A stretch of 64,000 nt of DNA from Streptomyces sp. TN58 (GCF_001941845.1 NZ_CP018870.1:3219501-3283500); one strand, 5' to 3'. Counted from the stretch's first letter, positions 33,832 to 43,099 are shown. Notes: generated by a model from the sequence alone, not told the origin. Made by a program: numbers and translations.

Positions 33832-35750
33832 GGCTGCGGTTCCTCCTGGACTACGGCGAGCAGGGCGCCGAATTCGACCTGTTGGCCGGTGACGGCGTGG
33901 AGCGCGGTGAGCGTGCCGGAGGCCGGGGCGAGGATGCGGTGCTCCATCTTCATGGCTTCCAGCCAGAGCAGTGGCTGCCCGGCGATGACGGGGCTGCCGG
34001 GGGCGAGGCCGTCGGCGACGCGGACGACGGTGCCGGGCATGGGGGCGAGCAGGGAGCCCGGTTCGGTGCGGTCCTGCGGGTCGGGGAACCGGGGGACGGG
34101 GGTGAGGGTGTGGGCTCCGAGCGGGGAGTCGACGTAGACCTCGGTGTTGTTCGAATTTCGTTTCACGTGGAACATCCGGCGGATGCCGTCGACTTCGAGG
34201 GTGACGAGGTGCCGTTCGGCGGACAGGAGTCGAACGCCCGGGTGGTCGAGGGGGTGGTACTGGACCTCGTACTCGGTGCCGGCGGAGGTGTAGCGGCGGG
34301 TCTGCGGCTGGGAGCGGAGGTTGCGCCAGCCGCCGAGGCGGGCGGCGAGGGGTGCTTCCGGGGCGGGGGCGGCCTCCGCGAGGGCGGCGGCGAGGGCGGC
34401 TGTACCTGCGTCGGGGGTGACCTCGGTGAGGGCGGCGAGGTGGCGGTCGTAGAAGCCGGTGTCGAGTTGCGCGGCGGTGAAGTCGGGGTGGCGCAGGGAG
34501 CTTACGAGGAGGTCGCGGTTGGTGGTGAGGCCGTGGATACGGGCCCCGGCGAGGGCGTGGGCGAGGGCGCGCAGGGCCTCGGCGCGGGTGGGGGCGTGGG
34601 CGACGACCTTGGCGAGCATGGGGTCGTAGTGGATGCCGACGGTGTCGCCGTCGGTGAAGCCGGTGTCGACGCGGACCCGGCCCGGGATGTCGAGGGTGTG
34701 CAGGACGCCGGTCTGGGGGCGCCAGTCCTGGGCGGGGTCTTCGGCGTAGAGGCGGGCCTCGACGGCGTGGCCGGTGGGCTGCGGGGGTGACAGGGGCAGG
34801 GCGGCGCCCTCGGCGACGCGGAGTTGCAGGGCGACGAGGTCGAGGCCGAACACGGCTTCGGTGACGGGGTGTTCGACCTGGAGGCGGGTGTTCATCTCCA
34901 GGAAGTACGGGCGTCCGTCGGCGGTGACGAGGAACTCGACGGTGCCCGCACCCCGGTAGGAGACGGCTCGGGCGGCGGCGACGGCCGCGGTGTGGAGGCT
35001 TTCGCGCAGGGTTTCGGGCAGGCCGGGTGCCGGGGCCTCCTCGATGACCTTCTGGTGGCGGCGCTGGAGGGAGCAGTCACGGGTGCCGAGGGCCCAGACG
35101 GTGCCGTGGGCGTCGGCGAGGATCTGCACCTCGACGTGGCGGCCGCGTTCGACGTAGGGCTCGGCGAACACCTCGCCGTCGCCGAAGGCTGAGGCGGCCT
35201 CGGCGGACGCGGTGTGGAGGGCTTCCCTGAGGGCGTCCAGGTCGCGGACCACGCGCATGCCGCGGCCGCCTCCGCCGGCCGCCGCCTTCAGCAGGAGGGG
35301 CAGGTCGGCGGGGGTGGCGGTGGCCGGGTCGACGGGGTCGAGGAGCGGAACGCCGGCGGCGCGCATCAGTTCCTTGGCCCGGGTCTTGGAGGCCATGGCG
35401 TCGATGGCCTCGGGAGGCGGGCCGATCCAGGTCAGGCCGGAGTCCTGGACCTGGCGGGCGAAGTCGGCGTTCTCGGAGAGGAAGCCGTAGCCGGGGTGGA
35501 CGGCGTCGGCTCCGGCGGCGAGGGCGGCCTTGATGACCAGGTCGCCGCGCAGGTAGGTGTCGGCGGGGGCCGCGCCCGGCAGGCGGACGGCCGCGTCGGC
35601 GACTCGGACGTGCAGGGCGTCGGCGTCGGGGTCGGAGTGGACGGCGACGGTGGCCAGGCCCAGGTCGCGGGCGGTACGGAAGATCCGTACGGCGATCTCG
35701 CCCCGGTTGGCGACGAGCAGGGAGCTGATCGGAGAGGTCTGAGGGGTCAT
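33828..35750 (-). CDS. acyl-CoA carboxylase alpha subunit (biotin carboxylase + BCCP)
   Basis: 640 aa. Biotin carboxylase domain about 8-450 with VANRGEIAVRIFRTARDLG, the ATP loop KAAAGGGGRGMRVV (about 153-166) and EMNTRLQVEHPVTE (about 281-294). A linker follows, then a biotinyl domain at about 570-635 with the biotinylation site EAMKMEH. Carboxylates its own biotin with bicarbonate and ATP. The beta subunit gene is directly upstream (8-bp gap). The size matches methylcrotonyl- or geranyl-CoA carboxylase alpha chains. ATG 35750. Confidence 0.96.
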   Translation of the reverse strand: MTPQTSPISSLLVANRGEIAVRIFRTARDLGLATVAVHSDPDADALHVRVADAAVRLPGAAPADTYLRGDLVIKAALAAGADAVHPGYGFLSENADFARQVQDSGLTWIGPPPEAIDAMASKTRAKELMRAAGVPLLDPVDPATATPADLPLLLKAAAGGGGRGMRVVRDLDALREALHTASAEAASAFGDGEVFAEPYVERGRHVEVQILADAHGTVWALGTRDCSLQRRHQKVIEEAPAPGLPETLRESLHTAAVAAARAVSYRGAGTVEFLVTADGRPYFLEMNTRLQVEHPVTEAVFGLDLVALQLRVAEGAALPLSPPQPTGHAVEARLYAEDPAQDWRPQTGVLHTLDIPGRVRVDTGFTDGDTVGIHYDPMLAKVVAHAPTRAEALRALAHALAGARIHGLTTNRDLLVSSLRHPDFTAAQLDTGFYDRHLAALTEVTPDAGTAALAAALAEAAPAPEAPLAARLGGWRNLRSQPQTRRYTSAGTEYEVQYHPLDHPGVRLLSAERHLVTLEVDGIRRMFHVKRNSNNTEVYVDSPLGAHTLTPVPRFPDPQDRTEPGSLLAPMPGTVVRVADGLAPGSPVIAGQPLLWLEAMKMEHRILAPASGTLTALHAVTGQQVEFGALLAVVQEEPQP

Positions 35751-35758
35751 GTGCGGGC

Positions 35759-37357
35759 TCACATCCGGAAGACGCCGAAGCCGCCGCGGGCGCCCTCGAC
35801 GGGGGCGTTGTGGACGGCCGACAGGCACAGGCCGAGGACGGTACGGGTGTCGCGCGGGTCGATGACCCCGTCGTCGTACAGCCGCCCGGACAGGAACATG
35901 GGAAGGGACTCGGACTCGATCTGCGCCTCGACGAAGGCCCGCATCCCGGCGTCCTGTTCCTCGTCGTACGGGAGTCCCCTGGCGGCGGCGGACTGCCGGG
36001 ACACGATGGAGAGGACCCCGGCGAGCTGTTGGGGGCCCATGACGGCGGACTTGGCGCTGGGCCAGGCGAAGAGGAAGCGGGGCTCGTAGGCGCGGCCGCA
36101 CATGCCGTAGTGGCCGGCGCCGTAGCTGGCGCCGACGAGCACGGACAGGTGCGGGACCTTGGAGTTGGAGACGGCGTTGATCATCATCGAGCCGTGTTTG
36201 ACGATGCCGCCCTGCTCGTATTCCTTGCCGACCATGTAGCCGGTGGTGTTGTGGAGGAAGAGGAGCGGGATGTCGCGCTGGTTGGCGAGCTGGATGAACT
36301 GCGCCGCCTTCTGGGACTCGGCGCTGAACAGCACGCCCTGGGCGTTGGCGAGGATGCCGACCGGGTAGCCGTGGAGGGTGGCCCAGCCGGTGACGAGGCT
36401 GGTGCCGTAGAGCGGCTTGAACTCGTCGAAGTCGGAGGCGTCGACGATGCGGGCGATGACCTCGCGCGGGTCGAAGGGGGTCTTCAGGTCGGGCGGGACG
36501 ATCCCGAGGAGTTCTTCCGGGTCGTAGAGGGGCTCCTCGGCCTTCGGCGGGTCCTGGTACGGCTTGCGGTGGTTCAGGCGGGCCACGATGCGGCGGGCCT
36601 GGCGGATGGCGTCGTACTCGTCGAGGGCGTAGTGGTCGGCGAGTCCGGACGTGCGGGCGTGCATGTCGGCCCCGCCCAGGGACTCGTCGTCGCTCTCCTC
36701 GCCGGTGGCCATCTTGACGAGGGGCGGACCGCCGAGGAACACCTTGGACCTGTCTTTGATCATGACGGTGTGGTCGGACATGCCGGGGATGTACGCGCCG
36801 CCGGCGGTGGAGTTGCCGAAGACGACGGCGACGGTCGGGATGCCCTCGGCGGACAGGCGCGTGAGGTCGCGGAAGATCGCGCCGCCCGGGATGAAGATCT
36901 CCTTCTGGGAGGGCAGGTCTGCGCCGCCGGACTCCACGAGGCTGATGACGGGGAGGCGGTTCTGCCGGGCGATCTCGTTGGCCCGCAGCGCCTTCTTCAG
37001 CGTCCAGGGGTTGCTGGCGCCGCCCCGGACGGTGGGGTCGTTGGCGGTGACCAGGCATTCGACGCCTTCGACCGTTCCGATGCCGGTGACCATGGACGCG
37101 CCGACGGGGTAGTCGCTGCCCCAGGCGGCGAGCGGGGACAGCTCCAGGAACGGCGTGTCTGGGTCGAGAAGCAGCTCGACGCGTTCGCGCGCCAGGAGCT
37201 TGCCGCGCTTCTTGTGGCGGGCCGTGTACTTGTCCCCGCCGCCCTGCAGGGCCTTGGCGTGCTCGGCGTCGAGGGCGTCGAGGCGTTCCAGTGCGGCCGT
37301 ACGGGCGCTGGCGTGCTCCGGGGTATGGGGGTCGACGGTGGTGCGCAGTCGGGTCAT
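35759..37357 (-). CDS. acyl-CoA carboxylase beta subunit (carboxyltransferase)
   Basis: 532-aa carboxyltransferase moving CO2 from biotin to an acyl-CoA. N-half motif GNSTAGGAYIPGMSD (about 196-210), C-half motifs FLHNTTGYMVGKEYEQGG and VGASYGAGHYGMCGRAYEPR. The MVGKEYE and GAGHYGMCGRAY segments are those of the methylcrotonyl/geranyl-CoA group rather than the propionyl-CoA group. It starts in the stop of the AtuA-like gene (ATGA at 37354-37357). Confidence 0.95.
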   Translation of the reverse strand: MTRLRTTVDPHTPEHASARTAALERLDALDAEHAKALQGGGDKYTARHKKRGKLLARERVELLLDPDTPFLELSPLAAWGSDYPVGASMVTGIGTVEGVECLVTANDPTVRGGASNPWTLKKALRANEIARQNRLPVISLVESGGADLPSQKEIFIPGGAIFRDLTRLSAEGIPTVAVVFGNSTAGGAYIPGMSDHTVMIKDRSKVFLGGPPLVKMATGEESDDESLGGADMHARTSGLADHYALDEYDAIRQARRIVARLNHRKPYQDPPKAEEPLYDPEELLGIVPPDLKTPFDPREVIARIVDASDFDEFKPLYGTSLVTGWATLHGYPVGILANAQGVLFSAESQKAAQFIQLANQRDIPLLFLHNTTGYMVGKEYEQGGIVKHGSMMINAVSNSKVPHLSVLVGASYGAGHYGMCGRAYEPRFLFAWPSAKSAVMGPQQLAGVLSIVSRQSAAARGLPYDEEQDAGMRAFVEAQIESESLPMFLSGRLYDDGVIDPRDTRTVLGLCLSAVHNAPVEGARGGFGVFRM

Positions 37358-39435
37358 GGGCCGGTCCCCTCCGGGGCGTGTGCGGGGCCCTGGGCGGGCG
37401 GCGTGGTGGATACGGGGCCCTGGGCGGGCGGCGTGGTGGCGGGTCGGGCGGGGGCCCGGGCGGGCCTGGTGTGGGGCGGGGGTGGCAGGAGGTCGGCCGG
37501 GATGTCGAGGTGGCGGGCGCGCAGCCATTCGCCGAGGGCCTTCGCCTGGGGGTCGAAGCGGTGGCCGGAGGCGACGCCGTCGCCGAGGATGCCGGTGACG
37601 GTGAAGTTCAGGGCGCGGAGGTTGGGAAGTTCGTGCCGTTGCACGGCGAGGCCGCGGGTCTCGGGGAGCAGGGCTCGGAACCGGTCGACGGTGAGGGTGT
37701 CGCGTAGCCAGTACCAGGCGGGGGCGGACTCGGCCCACACGCCGACGTTGGCGTCGCCGCCCTTGTCGCCGCTGCGGGCCCCGACCAGCGCCCCCAGGGG
37801 GGCGCGGACGGTCTCCCGGGGCTCCGCCCCGGACCCGGCGGGGGCTGCGCCCCCGACCCCTTCGGGGGCTCCGCCCCCGGACCCCCGCGCCTCAAACGCC
37901 GGCGAGGCTGAAAGAGCGGCGGGCTCCGCACGGATGGGCGGGGGCGGGGCAACCGACGCCGGAGCGGCTGAAACAGCGACCGGCTCCGCACCGACGGGCG
38001 GGGGCGGGGCAACCGACGCCGGAGAGGCTGAAACAGCGACCGGCTCCGCACCGACGGGCGGGGGCGGGGCAACCGACGCCGGAGAGGCTGAAACAGCGAC
38101 CGGCTCCGCACCGACGGGCGGGGGCGGGGCAACCGACGCCGGAGAGGCTGAAACAGCTGGCGGGATAGGGATGTGGGTGCCGTTCGGAAGGACCGCGGTG
38201 TGGGGGATCTCGGTCGCCGGGGCGAAGGTGGAGGCGAAGACGCCGTAGGGCTGGGCCGGGCCCGGCGGGGTGGTGACGTGGAAGCCCGGGTAGCTGCCCA
38301 GGGCCAGTTCGACGGCCGCCGAGGTCAGGGCACGGCCGACCCGGTCGGGGGACGTGTCGCGGACCACCAGGCGCAGCAGGGCGCTCGCCGTCTCCTCCGT
38401 GTCGGCGTCCTCGTGGTCGGTACGGGCCAGGGTCCAGGCGGCGTCGGCGACACCCTCCAGGGTCTCGGCGAGCTGGGCGCGGACGAGGTCCGCCTTCGCC
38501 TCGACGTCCAGGCCGGTCAGGACGAAGACCACCTCGTTGCGCCAGCCGCCGATCCGGGTCACGCCCACCTTGAGGGTGGACGGCGGCTGCTCACCGCGTA
38601 CTCCCGAGATCCGTACGCGGTCGGGGCCGTCGTCGGTGAGCCGGACCGTGTCCAGGCGGGCGGTCACGTCCGGGCCCGGATAGCGCACGCCCTGGGTCTC
38701 GTAGAGGAGTTGGGCGGTGACCGTGCCGGCCGAGACCACCCCTCCCGTCCCCGGGTGCTTGGTGATGACCGCCGAGCCGTCCTCGGAGATCTCCGCGAGC
38801 GGGAAGCCCGGCCGACGGACGTCGTGGGCGGTGAAGAAGGAGTAGTTGCCGCCGGTGGCCTGGGTGCCGCATTCCAGGACATGGCCCGCGACCACCGCTC
38901 CCGCCAGCCGGTCGTGGTCGTCCGGCGACCAGTCGAACCACCAGGCCGCCGGGCCGCTGACGAGCGCGGCGTCCGTGACGCGGCCGGTGACGACCACGTC
39001 CGCGCCGGCCCGCAGGCAGGCCGTGATCCCGGCGCCGCCGAGGTAGGCGTTGGCCGTCAGGGCGCCGTCCTCGCGGGCGGTGACGTCGTCGCCCTCGACG
39101 TGGGCCACCGAGACGGGTACGCCCACCTTGGCGGCCAGTGCCCGTACCGCGTCGGCGAGTCCGGCGGGGTTGAGGCCGCCCGCGTTGGTGACGATGCGTA
39201 CGCCCCGCTCGTGCGCGAGCCCGAGCCCTTCCTCCAGCTGGCGCAGGAAGGTCTTGGCGTAGCCGAGGTCCGGGTCCTTCAGGCGGTCCCGGCCCAGGAT
39301 CAGCATGGTCAGCTCGGCGAGGTAGTCCCCGGTCAGCACGTCCAGCGGGCCGCCGGTGAGCATGTCGCGCAGGGCGCTGAAGCGGTCGCCGTAGAAGCCG
39401 GACGCGTTGCCGATGCGCAGCGGCCGGCGGCTCAT
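37354..39435 (-). CDS. AtuA-like protein (DUF1446) with an expanded repeat linker
   Basis: 693 aa, longer than the usual 580-600. N-terminal domain (about 1-425) begins RIGNASGFYGDRFSALRDML, with GGLNPAGLADAVRAL and GAGITACLRAGADVVVTGR. The C-terminal domain (about 560-693) begins at GALVGARSGDKGGDANVG. AtuA is required for acyclic terpene use in Pseudomonas; its reaction is not known. Between the domains lies an Ala/Pro linker built from exact 60-bp DNA repeats and a genus-type intergenic repeat (37850-38160). Coupled by ATGA overlaps to genes on both sides. Confidence 0.87.
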   Translation of the reverse strand: MSRRPLRIGNASGFYGDRFSALRDMLTGGPLDVLTGDYLAELTMLILGRDRLKDPDLGYAKTFLRQLEEGLGLAHERGVRIVTNAGGLNPAGLADAVRALAAKVGVPVSVAHVEGDDVTAREDGALTANAYLGGAGITACLRAGADVVVTGRVTDAALVSGPAAWWFDWSPDDHDRLAGAVVAGHVLECGTQATGGNYSFFTAHDVRRPGFPLAEISEDGSAVITKHPGTGGVVSAGTVTAQLLYETQGVRYPGPDVTARLDTVRLTDDGPDRVRISGVRGEQPPSTLKVGVTRIGGWRNEVVFVLTGLDVEAKADLVRAQLAETLEGVADAAWTLARTDHEDADTEETASALLRLVVRDTSPDRVGRALTSAAVELALGSYPGFHVTTPPGPAQPYGVFASTFAPATEIPHTAVLPNGTHIPIPPAVSASPASVAPPPPVGAEPVAVSASPASVAPPPPVGAEPVAVSASPASVAPPPPVGAEPVAVSAAPASVAPPPPIRAEPAALSASPAFEARGSGGGAPEGVGGAAPAGSGAEPRETVRAPLGALVGARSGDKGGDANVGVWAESAPAWYWLRDTLTVDRFRALLPETRGLAVQRHELPNLRALNFTVTGILGDGVASGHRFDPQAKALGEWLRARHLDIPADLLPPPPHTRPARAPARPATTPPAQGPVSTTPPAQGPAHAPEGTGP
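37850..38160 (-). repeat. intergenic-type repeat plus 60-bp tandem array inside a gene
   Basis: 37887-37910 carries CGCCTCAAACGCCGGCG, the reverse of the Streptomyces intergenic core seen at 19199-19384. Next to it are four 60-bp units (37921-37980, 37981-38040, 38041-38100, 38101-38160); units 2 and 3 are identical, unit 4 differs only at its end and unit 1 at several bases. Each adds 20 residues around SVAPPPPVGAEPVAVSASPA, keeping frame. Confidence 0.95.
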
Positions 39436-40316
39436 CGTCCGGCCCCCGCTTCCCGCCCGGCGTCCACTTCCCGCCCGGCCTCCGGCTCGCGTACCGCCTC
39501 CGCCTGCCGCCCGGCGCCCGGCTCGCGCCCCGCGCCCGTCGGGCCGGCGAAGGCCTGGGCGATGTCCAGCCAGCGGTCGGTGTCGGGGCCGGTCGCGGTC
39601 AGGGCGAGGTCGGCCCGGTGCGCCCGCTGAGTCACCAGCAGGCAGAAGTCGAGGGCCGGGCCGGTGATCCGCTGCGCGGCCTCCGGCGGCCCGTACACCC
39701 ACACCTCCGCACCGTCGGGCGCGGTCAGCTCGACCCGGAACTCCCCATCGGGCGCGGGCAGTCCGCGTACGGCGTAGGCGTAGTCGCGGGCGCGTACGCC
39801 GATCCGGGCCACATGCCGCAGCCTCGCGGTCGGGGTGCGGCGCACGCCGAGCGCGTCGGCGACGTCCTGGCCGTGCGCCCAGGTCTCCATCAGGCGGGCA
39901 CTGGCCATCGACGCGGCCTTCATCGGCGGCCCGTACCAGGGGAAACGGATGTCCGGCGGGGCCTCGGCAAGCGCCTGCGCGAGTGCGCCGCGCGTCTCGC
40001 GCCAGCGGGTGAGCAGTTCGGCGGGCGGCTGCGCCGCCCCCTCCCGCGCGCCGTCGTCGACGAAGGAGTCGGGGGCTTTCAGCGCCTCCTGGACCATGTG
40101 GCCGAAGCCGGCGGTGTCGGTGAGGGACAGCAGCGACGCGCGGTCGGTCCAGTGCAGATGGGCGATCTGGTGGGCGATGGTCCAGCCGGGTGCGGGCGTG
40201 GGCCGGGCCCAGTCCGGGCCGGGCAACCGCTCGACGAGGGCGTCGAGTTCCCGCCCCTCCTCGCGCAGATCTGTGAAGACGGCGACGGCGTCGTCGACGG
40301 CGGACGGATCGGGCAC
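39432..40316 (-). CDS. TIGR03084-type metal-binding protein (MDMPI/DinB fold)
   Basis: 295 aa from GTG 40316, chosen because AAGGGGAG precedes it; the longer frame to 40370 starts inside the operator. The N-terminal DinB-type helical bundle (about 1-150) has the metal ligand pattern HQIAHLHWTD. The C-terminal half has a winged/SCP-like region (ARLRHVARIGVRARDYAY). Always seen in such operons with AtuA-like proteins, as I recall; its biochemical role is unknown. First gene of the carboxylase operon, overlapping the AtuA-like gene by 4 bp. Confidence 0.8.
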   Translation of the reverse strand: MPDPSAVDDAVAVFTDLREEGRELDALVERLPGPDWARPTPAPGWTIAHQIAHLHWTDRASLLSLTDTAGFGHMVQEALKAPDSFVDDGAREGAAQPPAELLTRWRETRGALAQALAEAPPDIRFPWYGPPMKAASMASARLMETWAHGQDVADALGVRRTPTARLRHVARIGVRARDYAYAVRGLPAPDGEFRVELTAPDGAEVWVYGPPEAAQRITGPALDFCLLVTQRAHRADLALTATGPDTDRWLDIAQAFAGPTGAGREPGAGRQAEAVREPEAGREVDAGREAGAGR

Positions 40317-40368
40317 GGTGCGCTCCCCTTCTCGGCGTGAGGGGAAGACTGGCAGCACCCATGAAAAC

Positions 40369-40390
40369 AATCAAGCACGCTTGCATGATT
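40369..40390. promoter_or_regulatory. palindromic operator at the head of the carboxylase operon
   Basis: A 22-bp near-palindrome (18 of 22 positions symmetric) with outer half-sites AATCA/TGATT and core CAAGCACGCTTG (40372-40383). It lies 53 bp upstream of the first operon gene. The operon ends in a TetR gene, the obvious candidate binder. The core resembles CAAG-N-CTTG sites bound by TetR regulators of acyl-CoA pathways. Confidence 0.6.
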
Positions 40391-40635
40391 TTCTCGAACG
40401 GATGACACCTTCCCGCCACCCCCGCCAAACCCACCCGATCCACGGCCAGTTGATCCACATCCGCGCCGACCGCAGGTCTCGCCGCGCGAAGACACCGAGG
40501 ACCACAGCGGGCGATTCCGGCCGTAAGCCCGAAACCCGCGATACGTCACCGGATGTCCCGTCGATACTGAACGCTCCGCTCCGGGCCCGGGCGGGCGCCC
40601 ACGTTCGTGTCACTCGACCAAGAGGATGAACTGAC

Positions 40636-42258
40636 GTGACTCCAGCCGCCCAACCCCCCTTCTCCCTCTATCCCGAACTCGACGCGACCGCCCTCGGCGC
40701 CTTCGTCTCCGCACTGGAGAGCGGCGACGTCACCGGCCTGCCGCCCGCCCGCGCCGCCGAGGTCGCCGAGGCGCGCGCCCTCACCGTCTTCACCCGCGCC
40801 AAGGTCACCGGCGCCGACGGCGACCTCCTCGACGCGGCGCTCTGGCGGCACACCGGGGCCCAGCCTCGCCCGGTGATCGTCATGCCGTCGCCGTGGACCA
40901 GCCTGGGCTGGCTCGCGTACGCCGTCCAGGCCACCCTCTTCGCCGCCCGCGGCTACAACGTCCTCGCCTACTCCGCGCGCGGCTTCGCCGGGTCCGAAGG
41001 GCAGGTCGAGGTGGCCGGCCCGCTCGACATCGCCGACGGCAGCCGCGCCCTGGACCACGTGATCGAGCGCTCCACCGGGCCCGTGACGAGGGTCGGCTTC
41101 CTCGGGGACTCGTACGGCTCCGGCATCAGCCAGCTCGTCGCCGCGCACGACACCCGCGTCGACGCCGTCGTCGCGCTCAGCACGTGGGGCGACCTCGGGG
41201 AGGCCTTCCACGAGAACTCCACCCGCCACGTCGCGGCCGTGCAGGCGCTGCTCAAGGCGGCCGCGAAGGCCCGGCTGAGCCCGCAGACGCAGAGCGTCTT
41301 CGACAACGTGCTCACCGGCAGGGACATCCGGGGCGTCCTGCGCTGGGCCGAGGTCCGCTCGCCGTTCTCCCACGTCAAGGAGCTCAACCGCCGCCAGGTG
41401 CCCGTCTTCTTCTCGCACGCCTGGCACGAGACGCTCTTCCCGGCGAACCAGACACTGCGGATGTTCAACGAACTGACCGGGCCGAAGCGCCTGGCCCTCT
41501 CCATAGGCGACCACTCTGGCCCCGAGATGTCAGGTGTCCTCGGCCTGCCCAACCGGATCTGGACGGACGCCCACCGCTGGTTCGACCACCACCTCAAGGG
41601 CGTCGACAACGGCATCGACGGCGAGGGCCAGTTCGTCGGCGAGGTCATGTGGAGCAGAACCCTCGAATCCCGCCCCACCTGGCCGTCCGCCACCGAACAC
41701 CTACAGCGATTCCACCTCGCCGACGGCGGCGAACTCGGCCCGGACGCGGAGGCCGGCTGGACGGCGACCGTGCTGTGCGGGATGGACACCCCGGCGACCG
41801 TCGCCGACAAGGTCGTGCAGTCCGGGTACGCGGAGATGGCCGGCCGCCCGAAGGCCTACCTGACGGAGGACATCGACCGCACCGTCGCCGCCGTCTGGAC
41901 CGCCGACCCGGCCGCGGAGACCGTCCGGCTGCGCGGCACGCCCAGGCTCCGCGTGACCTACCGGGCGGCCAACCCCGGTTCCACCTTCGTCGCGTACCTC
42001 TTCGACACGGCCCCTGACGGCACGGCCCACCTGATCACCCACGCGCCGTTCAGCGACCTGGAGTCCCCGCCCGACAGCCTGATCAGCGCGGACATCGATC
42101 TTCAGGCCACGGCGTACGACGTGCAGCGCGGCCACCGCCTGATGCTGGTGATCGACGCCCGCGACCCCTTCTACGCCGATGCCAACCTGCCCCGCGCGAC
42201 GCTGGCGTTCACCTCCCCGGAGGCGACGCCGTCGTACCTGGAACTCCCCCTCGGCTGA
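40636..42258 (+). CDS. CocE/NonD-type alpha/beta hydrolase
   Basis: 540 aa. Peptidase-S15-like hydrolase domain (about 45-330) with nucleophile GDSYGSG (about 156-162), acid in VFFSHAWHETLF region and His in GDHSGPEM (about 293). A C-terminal jelly-roll domain (about 400-540), TYRAANPGSTFVAYLFD and ISADIDLQATAYDVQRGHRL, is typical of X-Pro dipeptidyl peptidase and cocaine-esterase relatives. No signal peptide. Start GTG 40636 with GAGGATG upstream. Divergent from the carboxylase operon by 319 bp; possibly an ester hydrolase feeding it, but this is a guess. Confidence 0.9.
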   Translation: MTPAAQPPFSLYPELDATALGAFVSALESGDVTGLPPARAAEVAEARALTVFTRAKVTGADGDLLDAALWRHTGAQPRPVIVMPSPWTSLGWLAYAVQATLFAARGYNVLAYSARGFAGSEGQVEVAGPLDIADGSRALDHVIERSTGPVTRVGFLGDSYGSGISQLVAAHDTRVDAVVALSTWGDLGEAFHENSTRHVAAVQALLKAAAKARLSPQTQSVFDNVLTGRDIRGVLRWAEVRSPFSHVKELNRRQVPVFFSHAWHETLFPANQTLRMFNELTGPKRLALSIGDHSGPEMSGVLGLPNRIWTDAHRWFDHHLKGVDNGIDGEGQFVGEVMWSRTLESRPTWPSATEHLQRFHLADGGELGPDAEAGWTATVLCGMDTPATVADKVVQSGYAEMAGRPKAYLTEDIDRTVAAVWTADPAAETVRLRGTPRLRVTYRAANPGSTFVAYLFDTAPDGTAHLITHAPFSDLESPPDSLISADIDLQATAYDVQRGHRLMLVIDARDPFYADANLPRATLAFTSPEATPSYLELPLG

Positions 42259-42503
42259 TGCCGTACGCCCGCCCAGCCGGTCCCCCGCGGCCGTCCGGGC
42301 GGGCGCACGCTCCCCAGATGACGCACGCCGAACCCCTCCGGTTGCGGGTTGCGGGTACGGGTTCGGGGTGGGGTGGGGGTGGAGAGGTGCGGGGCGGGGC
42401 GGGGGGCGCGGCTTCGGGGGCGGGGTCCCGCAGGGGCGGGGTCAGGAGGCGCGGCGGTGGCTTCGGGGGGCGGGGTCCACTCGGGCGGGGTCGGTGAGGT
42501 TCT

Positions 42504-43043
42504 GGGGGTTTCCCGTCAGTCCCATCGTCTCTCCGCGTCGGGCCGGCCCGTCAAGGGCGCTCCCGTTGGTCGCGTCACTTCGTGAGGGCCTTCGGCCCCC
42601 CTTGACCGACCGTCCCGCCACGGAAATCCGAAAGACTGCCGGGAAGCCCCCAGAGGAACGGGCCGGCCATCAAGACATCCCTCGGGGAGGTCGGCGCCGC
42701 GCACCCGGATCCAGGAGCGCGTCAAATCGCTACGCGCTCCTGCCCGACGGCGTCAGCGAGCCCCACGGGCTGGACATAGGCCCGCCATCGATCGCTACGC
42801 GCTTCTGCCTGACGGCGTCTGCCAGCCCCTGTGGCTGGGCATAGGCCGCCCCAGATCGCTACGCGCTTCTCCATCACGCGTCCGCGAGCCTCTTGGGCTA
42901 GGCATAGGCCGCCATCGATCGCTACGCGCTTCTCCATCACGCGTCCGCGAGCCTCTTGGGCTAGGCATAGGCCGCCCCAGATCGCTACGCGCTTCTCCAT
43001 CACGCGTCCGCGAGTCTCTGTGGTCGGGCATAGGCCGCGGAAG
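42504..43043 (+). repeat. composite repeat copy C (palindromic head plus 5 tail units)
   Basis: Head 42504-42651 with arms GGGGGTTTCCCGTCAGTC (42504-42521) and GACTGCCGGGAAGCCCCC (42634-42651), and inner stem TCAC/GTGA at 42575-42585. Tail units start at 42726, 42791, 42855, 42918 and 42981 (periods 65, 64, 63, 63), each beginning ATCGCTACGCGC; a decayed sixth unit runs to the GNAT start at 43100. The GC-rich leader 42411-42503 also matches the flank of copy D. No real gene in 42259-43099; the ORFs there are repeat artefacts. Confidence 0.93.
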
Positions 43044-43099
43044 ACCTGCTGCGCTTCTCGACGGCGGCGTCTGCGACCGGTGGTTCTAGGCTCGGCGCC

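Noticed and set aside
39621..40370. Start of the TIGR03084 gene at 40370
   Set aside because: That start lies inside the palindromic operator; GTG 40316 has a proper ribosome site.
42722..43031. ORFs made of repeated MEKRVAIDGGLCLAQEAR-like peptides
   Set aside because: They are readings of the 63-bp tandem units in copies C and D, without ribosome sites.
42726..43043. Tail array as a CRISPR array
   Set aside because: The units are directly adjacent and near-identical along their whole length, with no unique spacers, and no cas gene is present.
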